From the NCBI GenBank assembly GCA_021779435.1, contig JAJYAR010000205.1, positions 1 to 5,594 of the forward strand: DNA of 5,594 bases. The letters are read 5' to 3'. The notes below the pieces were generated by a model. That model saw only the letters and a list, made by a program, of their open reading frames with translations. It was not told where the DNA came from and made no database searches. The position numbers and the translations under genes are program-made. Shown here in pieces: positions 1-4,593 of this stretch; within the stretch, counting starts at the first letter, position 1, and every line of letters starts with the position of its first letter. This DNA comes from a bacterium (GTDB lineage Bacteria; Verrucomicrobiota; Verrucomicrobiae; JAJYAR01).

Positions 1-804
1 CTGGGCTGCTGGCTGGCGTTCGGCGTGCAATCCTGGGCGCTGGCGTTGGTTTATTGCGTGCTGCTGGCGGGCCTTGTCGTGGCCACGTTCATTGACTTCG
101 AACACTTCATCATTCCGGACGCGATCACGCTGGGCGGCGTCGGCGTCGGCTTCGTCGGCTCGTTCCTCGTGCCGGCGTTGCACCGGACGGACGCGCCCAC
201 GGTGGCGCTGCAACGGTGTTTCCTCGGTGCAGGTTTTGGCGCGGGCGTGATCTACGCCGTCCTGCGTCTGGGCAAATGGCTCCTGGGCAAACAACGCCTG
301 CAGCTCGCGCCTGGATCGCGCGTCATCTTCACGGAAGCCGCGCTGGTGCTGCCGGACCATGAAATCCCCTACGGCGAACTCTTCTACCGGCCGGCCGACG
401 CCATCCAGCTCGATGCCGCGCAGGTGGAGCTGGTGGACCGCTGCTATTGGAACGTGCCGGTGCGGCTCACACAAACCACGCTGCGCATCGGCGAGGAGGA
501 ATTCCCCACCGAATCGGTGCCGGGCTTTGAAGCGGTCACCGACCGGATCGTCGTGCCGCGCGAGGCGATGGGCCTGGGCGACGTGAAGTTCATGGCGGCC
601 ATCGGCGCGTTCCTGGGCTGGACGGGCGTGTTGTTCACCCTCTTCGCCAGCGCGCTGCTCGGCTCGGTGGTCGGCGTCACGCTCATCGCGCTCCACCGGC
701 AGGAACGCTCGCGGCCGATTCCCTATGGTCCTTACATCGCCGTGGCGGCGACGATCTGGATTTTCGCCGGCGACCGGCTGCTCAAGTGGTGGCTGGGCGT
801 GTGA
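1..804 (+). CDS. pilD: Type IV prepilin peptidase (A24 family), 3' part
   Basis: Membrane aspartyl protease that cleaves the leader of type IV prepilins and type II secretion pseudopilins at the inner membrane; many members also N-methylate the new N-terminus. The reading frame is open from base 1, so the gene almost certainly starts upstream; the GTG at 25 is probably an internal valine. Counting from base 1 (267 residues in view), the first catalytic Asp lies in IDFEHFIIPD (Asp32, codon 94-96). The second is in the GxGD motif of AMGLGDVKFMAAIGAFLGW (Asp194, codon 580-582). Hydrophobic segments surround both, with another near the C-terminus (PYIAVAATIWIFAG). The N-terminal methyltransferase-like domain is outside the window. 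Residues about 100-188 form a polar insert between the two catalytic motifs, much longer than in PilD or GspO of Proteobacteria. Family assignment is secure; whether it serves pili or type II secretion (pilD versus gspO) cannot be decided here. Confidence 0.93.
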   Translation: MGCWLAFGVQSWALALVYCVLLAGLVVATFIDFEHFIIPDAITLGGVGVGFVGSFLVPALHRTDAPTVALQRCFLGAGFGAGVIYAVLRLGKWLLGKQRLQLAPGSRVIFTEAALVLPDHEIPYGELFYRPADAIQLDAAQVELVDRCYWNVPVRLTQTTLRIGEEEFPTESVPGFEAVTDRIVVPREAMGLGDVKFMAAIGAFLGWTGVLFTLFASALLGSVVGVTLIALHRQERSRPIPYGPYIAVAATIWIFAGDRLLKWWLGV

Positions 805-812
805 CGCCCGGC
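792..812. terminator. Hairpin across the convergent prepilin peptidase/aroC junction
   Basis: Bases 792-800 pair with 804-812 to give a 9-bp stem with one T-G wobble and a GTG loop. The hairpin contains the TGA stop of the prepilin peptidase gene (802-804) and ends five bases before the aroC stop codon. Because the genes converge with only 12 bases between them, it could act as a shared bidirectional terminator. There is no T-run on either side, so it is not a classic intrinsic terminator, and the function is inferred from position. Confidence 0.35.
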
Positions 813-816
813 GTGC

Positions 817-1896
817 TTACTCACACTGCGCCTTGTGTCGCAAGGCGTGGTCCGCCAGCACCAGCGCGGTCATCGCCTCGACCATCGGCACCGCGCGCGG
901 CAGCACGCAGGGATCGTGCCGGCCGCGGCCCTTCAACGTCGTGTTGTGGAGCTGCACGTCCACCGTGGCCTGCTCGTGCATCACCGTGGCCACCGGTTTG
1001 AACGCGACGCGGAAATAGATCGTCTCGCCGTTCGAGATGCCGCCCTGGATGCCGCCGGAGCGGTTGGTCGTCGTCCGCACCCGGCCGCCGCGCATCCGAA
1101 ACGCGTCGTTGTGTTCGCGGCCGGTCATCGTCACGCCGCCAAAACCGGAGCCTATGTCAAAGCCCTTCGACGCCGGCAGGCTCAGCATCGCCTTCGCCAG
1201 GTCCGCCTCCAGCCGGTCGAACACCGGTTCGCCCCAGCCGGGCGGCACACCGCGTGCCACGCCGCCGACGATGCCACCCACGGTGTCGCCCGCCTTGCGC
1301 GTCCGTTCGATGAGCCGGATCATTTTCGCCGCCACGGCGGCGTCGGGACAGCGAACGATGTTCGACTCGACGGCCGCAGCCGTGACGATTTCCGGGTCCA
1401 CAGCCGCAACGATCCGTTGCACCTGCGTGACGTAGCCCAGCACCTCGACGCCACACCGCTCGCGCAGCAGTTTTTTCGCGATGGCGCCGGCGGCCACGCG
1501 GCCGATGGTTTCCCGCGCGCTGGTGCGGCCACCGCCCGGCCAGGCGCGGATGCCGAATTTGGCCTGATAGGTGTAATCCGCGTGCGACGGCCGGAACTTG
1601 GTGGCCATTTCGGAATATGCCTCCGGCCGGGCGTCCTGGTTGCGCACCCAAAGGCAAATCGGCGTGCCGAGCGTCCGGCCCTCGAACGTGCCGGAAAGGA
1701 TTTCCACGCAATCCGCCTCCTGCCGCGGCGTGACGATGCGCGACTGGCCGGGCCGGCGGCGGTCAAGATCGGGCTGGATGTCCGCCTCGGTCAACGCGAG
1801 CCGGGGCGGGCAGCCGTCCACCACCACGCCCACGCCGCCGCCGTGGGACTCGCCCCAGGTGGTGACGCGGAACAAATGACCGAAGGTGTTCGCCAT
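817..1896 (-). CDS. aroC: Chorismate synthase
   Basis: Catalyses the last shikimate-pathway step, 1,4-trans elimination of phosphate from 5-enolpyruvylshikimate-3-phosphate to give chorismate; it needs reduced FMN and acts in the cytosol, normally as a tetramer. The 359-residue length is normal for the bacterial family. All three family signatures are visible: [17 protein letters not shown] (residues 14-30), [19 protein letters not shown] (121-139) and [17 protein letters not shown] (326-342). Residues 280-290, [11 protein letters not shown], match the flavin-binding core. The product begins [19 protein letters not shown], the usual chorismate synthase N-terminus, which fixes the ATG at 1896-1894. 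There is no Shine-Dalgarno sequence just upstream, consistent with the leaderless promoter candidate. The stop is TAA. No disruption or missing key residue is seen. The next gene upstream on the same strand encodes a membrane protein with no evident link to aromatic biosynthesis. Confidence 0.98.
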   Translation of the reverse strand: MANTFGHLFRVTTWGESHGGGVGVVVDGCPPRLALTEADIQPDLDRRRPGQSRIVTPRQEADCVEILSGTFEGRTLGTPICLWVRNQDARPEAYSEMATKFRPSHADYTYQAKFGIRAWPGGGRTSARETIGRVAAGAIAKKLLRERCGVEVLGYVTQVQRIVAAVDPEIVTAAAVESNIVRCPDAAVAAKMIRLIERTRKAGDTVGGIVGGVARGVPPGWGEPVFDRLEADLAKAMLSLPASKGFDIGSGFGGVTMTGREHNDAFRMRGGRVRTTTNRSGGIQGGISNGETIYFRVAFKPVATVMHEQATVDVQLHNTTLKGRGRHDPCVLPRAVPMVEAMTALVLADHALRHKAQCE

Positions 1897-1902
1897 GCCG
1901 CG

Positions 1903-1931
1903 AGCGTGCGCGAAAACCGCCCGCGGGTCAA
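1903..1931 (-). promoter_or_regulatory. Candidate leaderless promoter of aroC
   Basis: On the minus strand, TTGACC (1931-1926) is followed after 17 bases by CACGCT (1908-1903), and six bases later by the aroC ATG. The -35 box fits the sigma-70 consensus at 5 of 6 positions; the -10 box fits poorly (2 of 6). If used, transcription would start at or next to the ATG. Support comes mainly from the same spacing in front of the FIST gene. Confidence 0.35.
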
Positions 1932-1989
1932 CCCGACGGCCGTGCGCGCCCCGCCATGCGCCCCCCCGGCAGCGACGTTGTTGCCGGCG

Positions 1990-2625
1990 TCACCGCGCCA
2001 GCCGCCACCGGCAGAAACCGCCCAGTGTAAGGCCGAATATCAGATGCGCGCTCGCGGTCAGAAACACGAAGCGTCCGTTGAGCGCCAGACCGAAGAACGC
2101 AGCGTAGGGCGTGAGCAGCAACATGCCTTCGATGAACAAGGCCCACAGCACCGGTCCCCAGAACAACCACGGCCGCCGGAAGACGCTCACGCCGGCGAGA
2201 AACATGATGCCCAGCGCCGCGCCGTTCGAGAAGTGATACGTCCAGCCCACCGAATGCACCAGCCAGCGCGGTTGCGTGGCGCCAAGCAGGAGTTCGCCGA
2301 AGCGCGGAAACATCTTGAAGAGCGGTTCGCCGTGCAGCACGTAGGGCAGCCGATACAAGTCGTAGGCAAAGGCCGCCAGCACGCCGCCCGTCGCGCCCTG
2401 CACGATCCAGGTGTGCGGGTTGTTCAGGCCGGGCGCGTCGTGGCGGTGCCGCCACGCCAGGAAGACGAGCAGCGCGGTGGCCGGCGGCAGCCCGCACATG
2501 CCAAACATCCGCATGGTCCACAGCCCGTAAAACTGGCCGAGCAGGCAGGCAAAGGAGGAAAACGCCAGGAGGAACACGACCAGACGCGTGCCCGGCAGCG
2601 GCGGAACATTCACGAGTGAGCGCAT
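1990..2625 (-). CDS. Hypothetical polytopic membrane protein
   Basis: I do not recognise a named family. The 211-residue product is strongly hydrophobic, with about six membrane segments: residues 13-36, 43-58, 73-92, 122-146, 152-172 and 185-205. The most distinctive stretch is 76-140. It contains QGATGGVLAAFAYDLYRLPY, then LFKMFPRFGELLLG, then GWTYHFSNGAALGIMF; these Gly, Pro, His and Asn residues inside or beside helices look conserved and may form a functional site. No signal peptide, lipobox or nucleotide-binding motif is visible. The ATG at 2625-2623 was chosen because the frame remains open upstream to 3147 but that extension is Arg/Gly/Pro-rich and looks non-coding. No strong Shine-Dalgarno sequence is present; GGAG lies about 14 bases upstream. 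The stop codon is about 94 bases before the aroC start on the same strand, so co-transcription is possible. Function unknown. Confidence 0.8.
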   Translation of the reverse strand: MRSLVNVPPLPGTRLVVFLLAFSSFACLLGQFYGLWTMRMFGMCGLPPATALLVFLAWRHRHDAPGLNNPHTWIVQGATGGVLAAFAYDLYRLPYVLHGEPLFKMFPRFGELLLGATQPRWLVHSVGWTYHFSNGAALGIMFLAGVSVFRRPWLFWGPVLWALFIEGMLLLTPYAAFFGLALNGRFVFLTASAHLIFGLTLGGFCRWRLAR

Positions 2626-2892
2626 AACGGTCAAACGGCTCCAAGCTCCGTCACGACCGCGGAAAAGCAAGCGCGGTGGACCCCGGCCGTTATCGCTGGG
2701 ATGTCCGCATTCCTCCAACCCCGCCCTCGCCGCGGCTCCGCGACCCGGCGATGAAGTTTGATCCGCCTTTCTGCGTCCGTAACGCGTCCGTTCGCCGGGG
2801 CCGCCTGCCCACTGCGCCAGCCGACGACGATGGGATCGAACAAACGTTGAACCGGGCGCACCTTGGCACTGCCGCCACGCCATGCCGGAAAA

Positions 2893-2990
2893 CGGAGCGC
2901 CGGCCGGCGGCCGGCTTGCGGACGGGCCTGGTTCATCAGGAACATGCCGTTCGCGACCCCGTCCCAAACCGGCTGGAAGCCGGCGCTCCG
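2893..2990. repeat. Imperfect inverted repeat, possible dispersed intergenic element
   Basis: Bases 2893-2918 are the imperfect reverse complement of 2965-2990: 21 of 26 positions match, including an uninterrupted outer 12 (CGGAGCGCCGGC). With a one-base gap the pairing continues inward through GGACGGG (2920-2926) against its complement near 2957-2963, leaving a loop of about 30 bases. The right arm is also palindromic in itself (CCGGCTGGAAGCCGG, 2969-2983). The structure lies wholly in non-coding DNA. It could be a REP/BIME-like or MITE-like repeat or a structured RNA element; no target-site duplication is evident. Confidence 0.6.
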
Positions 2991-3362
2991 GCGGTGTGTC
3001 AAGGTTGCACCCCTTGGACCGTGGAACCGCGCCTGCCGCAACGAGCTTGACCCGGCGATGGCGATACAGAAGAGTGCGCCATGCACAAACGTGGACACTC
3101 TCCCGACACGTCGTTGAGGGTGAATTTCCGCCCGGTGTGGCGGACAACCACAGACAAGGTTCATGGGCACAGCCACGAGATCAACGAACTGCCAAGTCAA
3201 CGAACCGGCGGACGTCACGCCGTGGACACCGGCCGCCGCCGACGTTACGGATCGTCGGCCGCAACCAGGAATCCGCCGCGTCCGCCGCGCCGCCGGATCA
3301 CCTGTATTCGGATGGCCCGGCCATCTCAAACGTCTGGCCAAGCACCCGACGGCGATAACCTT

Positions 3363-3367
3363 GGTGA
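3363..3367 (+). promoter_or_regulatory. Ribosome binding site GGTGA
   Basis: GGTGA ends five bases before the ATG at 3373 and matches the 3' part of the GGAGGTGA consensus. It supports this ATG, rather than the in-frame ATG at 3163, as the start of the secreted 245-residue protein. A GATAAC element (3354-3359) is nearby but has no matching -35 box. Confidence 0.5.
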
Positions 3368-3372
3368 CCGGG

Positions 3373-4110
3373 ATGAATCGAAACGTGCTCCTTTGCCTGG
3401 CGATCCTGGGCACCTGCGCCCGCGCGGAGGAATCGAACGAGTCAACCAACCGCATCCCGTGGCGGCCCGCCCCGGCGGACATCGTCGCCCCGGCGGGCCT
3501 GCCGGAAATGGGGAAGTGGATGTTCGATGCCCGGAAACAGCCGGCGCAATGGCTCGGTGAGCGGTATCAGGGACGCAACCTGCGCGAACCCATCAACCTG
3601 ATCATCGTGGACGATCTGGCGGACTCCGCGGCCCAGGCCAGGGAACGGCTGTTTCACAACTTCAAGGAAGTGGGCTTCCTCGTTCGCGAAGGCCATTCCG
3701 CAGGCTACCAGGGCTACATCGCGGGCCGCCTCTATCCGCAAATCCCGGAAGGGGGCAAGGTCGCCTTTTCCGACAAGCCATTCGAATTCGGCAACAATCA
3801 CGGCCGCCTCTTTGGACCGCATCCCTTCCAGGGCGGATGGCTCTTTATCGGGGCGGTCAGCCGGGAACGAATCGAGCCGCTGCAAAAGGTCAAACATCGC
3901 TACGTGTCGTTCAACCGGGCGCGCGACACGTTGGTCCAGCGACTCGATCTGATGACGAGCTACAAAGTCGCGGCATTCTCCTGCCTCAGCAATGCCGTGA
4001 TCGGCGACGGCAAAATCTCCACCGGCGATCATGACACGATCGCCGTGCTGCTGCGAACGGTTCCGACCGATTTCGTGACGGCGCCACCACGCAAGGAACG
4101 ACCGCAATGA
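3373..4110 (+). CDS. Secreted protein with possible LssY_C-like domain
   Basis: The 245-residue product begins with a typical Sec signal peptide: MNRN, a hydrophobic core (VLLCLAILGTC) and an ARA cleavage site after residue 18, followed by a polar linker. The mature protein should be periplasmic or exported. Cys15 does not sit in a good lipobox (LGTC), so a lipoprotein is unlikely. The folded part runs from about residue 70 to 232: REPINLIIVDDL, an amphipathic segment with a GFLVREG strand, then NNHGRLFGP (141-149), GGWLFIGAVSRE (154-165), KHRYVSFNRARDTLVQRL (174-191) and a final strand DTIAVLLRTV. The order INL, His-containing loop, W-x-x-IGA-x-SR, H-x-x-x, ARD recalls the LssY C-terminal domain, but this is from memory and uncertain. 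Biochemical function is unknown. The ATG at 3373 is favoured by the signal peptide directly behind it and by GGTGA upstream; the 70-residue in-frame extension to 3163 looks non-coding. It converges on the 80-residue orphan gene. Confidence 0.82.
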   Translation: MNRNVLLCLAILGTCARAEESNESTNRIPWRPAPADIVAPAGLPEMGKWMFDARKQPAQWLGERYQGRNLREPINLIIVDDLADSAAQARERLFHNFKEVGFLVREGHSAGYQGYIAGRLYPQIPEGGKVAFSDKPFEFGNNHGRLFGPHPFQGGWLFIGAVSRERIEPLQKVKHRYVSFNRARDTLVQRLDLMTSYKVAAFSCLSNAVIGDGKISTGDHDTIAVLLRTVPTDFVTAPPRKERPQ

Positions 4111-4186
4111 CGAGGTTCACTCCGCCCGGTGCGGATGGCGTATCGCCGCCGTGGCACGCGGGACGCGCGCTTCCCCTCCACCCCGC

Positions 4187-4213
4187 CACAAAACACGGCC
4201 GGGGAATCCGGCC
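4187..4213 (-). terminator. Candidate intrinsic terminator of the 80-residue orphan gene
   Basis: GGCCGG (4197-4202) and CCGGCC (4208-4213) form a 6-bp GC stem with a five-base loop. Read on the minus strand, the stem is followed by GTGTTTTGT (4196-4188), a short T-rich tract. It lies about 30 bases beyond the stop codon at 4243-4245, the expected place. The T-run is short, so strength is uncertain. Confidence 0.45.
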
Positions 4214-4242
4214 CCGCCAGGAATCCTCCCTGTGCCCGCGCG

Positions 4243-4485
4243 TCAGCTCGCCGGTTTTTGCAGCGGGTGCCGGTAGCGGCGCTTGAACCGGTTGCAGGAC
4301 GACATGGCGGTCTTGCCGTCGTCGTTTTCCCAGACTTCGTCGTAACGCGGCTGGCGCGGCCGGGCGCGAAGTTTTCGTTCCTTCAAGATGTTGCCCTGAT
4401 CGTCGCAATCCACCTCCCAGAAGCGCGCCGTTTGGCGCGGGTCCAACCGATTCGACAGAATCACCAGAATTGTTCGTTTCTTCAT
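4243..4485 (-). CDS. Small basic orphan protein, 80 residues
   Basis: I do not recognise a named family. The product starts MKKRTILVILSNRL, a short hydrophobic strand after a basic tip; this is too short for a membrane helix, so I expect a cytosolic protein. It continues with FWEVDCDDQGNILKERKL (residues 22-39), which reads like a beta hairpin with a DDQGN turn. Then come YDEVWENDDGKTA (48-60) and a basic tail CNRFKRRYRHPLQKP (64-78). The mix of aromatic, acidic and basic residues, the lack of the Arg/Pro bias of nearby non-coding frames, and flanking promoter and terminator candidates argue that it is real. Two cysteines (27 and 64) do not form a CxxC pair. No Shine-Dalgarno sequence precedes the ATG at 4485-4483. 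It is divergent from the FIST gene and convergent with the secreted-protein gene, so it is probably transcribed alone. A nucleic-acid-binding role would fit the charge but is only a guess. Confidence 0.72.
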   Translation of the reverse strand: MKKRTILVILSNRLDPRQTARFWEVDCDDQGNILKERKLRARPRQPRYDEVWENDDGKTAMSSCNRFKRRYRHPLQKPAS

Positions 4486-4503
4486 GTAGCCGGCAAAGGT
4501 GGG

Positions 4504-4531
4504 ATTTTGATGGACCGGATGCGGGCGTCAA
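4504..4531 (-). promoter_or_regulatory. Candidate promoter of the 80-residue orphan gene
   Basis: On the minus strand, TTGACG (4531-4526, 5 of 6 consensus matches) is followed after 16 bases by CAAAAT (4509-4504, 4 of 6). Transcription would start near 4497, giving a leader of about 12 bases without a Shine-Dalgarno site. It is placed back to back with the FIST promoter candidate. Confidence 0.4.
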
Positions 4532-4558
4532 CTGCCGTTTGTGCCGGGCGCAGTTCCA

Positions 4559-4587
4559 TTTACATTTGCCGGAGCACGCTCTAGCCT
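4559..4587 (+). promoter_or_regulatory. Candidate leaderless promoter of the FIST gene
   Basis: TTTACA (4559-4564, 5 of 6 -35 matches) is followed after 17 bases by TAGCCT (4582-4587, 3 of 6 -10 matches), and six bases later by the ATG at 4594. The predicted transcription start falls on or beside the start codon, so the mRNA would be leaderless, in line with the absence of a Shine-Dalgarno sequence at a useful distance (the nearest GGAG is about 20 bases upstream). Confidence 0.5.
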
Positions 4588-4593
4588 GTCGCC

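Larger units (their letters stand above)
2626..3372. other. 747-base gap without a convincing gene
   Basis: Several frames stay open here on both strands, but their translations are Arg/Pro/Gly/Ala-rich, lack coherent hydrophobic or domain patterns and overlap one another, as expected of GC-rich non-coding DNA. The region contains the inverted repeat at 2893-2990 and a 12-base direct repeat, GACCCGGCGATG, at 2742-2753 and 3049-3060. Minus-strand translation around 2900-3050 (for example RRSAGFQPVWDG, NQARPQAGRRPAL) resembles the spurious peptides often predicted from dispersed intergenic repeats in Verrucomicrobiota; that resemblance is from memory. It separates the divergent starts at 2625 and 3373, so it should also hold their promoters, but I could not identify strong ones. 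Confidence 0.6.

Noticed and set aside
1966..1987. Hairpin CCGGCA/TGCCGG between the membrane-protein gene and aroC, considered as a terminator.
   Set aside because: The stem is only 6 bp with a 10-base loop and is followed on the minus strand by a G-run rather than a T-run.
835..2619. A 594-codon open frame on the plus strand opposite aroC and the membrane-protein gene.
   Set aside because: It is antisense to a certain aroC and a probable membrane protein; its translation is dominated by Arg, His, Ala, Pro and Gln with no domain pattern. High GC content makes such long antisense frames common.
2742..3060. Direct repeat GACCCGGCGATG at 2742-2753 and 3049-3060, considered as ends of an inserted element.
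   Set aside because: Twelve bases in GC-rich DNA can recur by chance, the flanks do not match, and no terminal inverted repeats or transposase accompany them.
2626..3147. N-terminal extension of the 211-residue membrane protein to an upstream start.
   Set aside because: The extension would be 174 Arg/Gly/Pro-rich residues that run through the inverted repeat; the helices begin just after the ATG at 2625.
3163..3372. Earlier in-frame start for the secreted 245-residue protein.
   Set aside because: It would bury the signal peptide 70 residues inside the product, and GGTGA is well placed for the ATG at 3373.
3409..3420. Lipobox-like LGTC in the signal peptide of the 245-residue protein.
   Set aside because: The -1 residue is Thr rather than Gly, Ala or Ser, and a good ARA signal peptidase I site follows three residues later.
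3442..4107. A 221-codon minus-strand open frame opposite the secreted-protein gene.
   Set aside because: The plus strand shows a signal peptide, a Shine-Dalgarno-like site and a well-ordered domain; the antisense frame has no comparable features.
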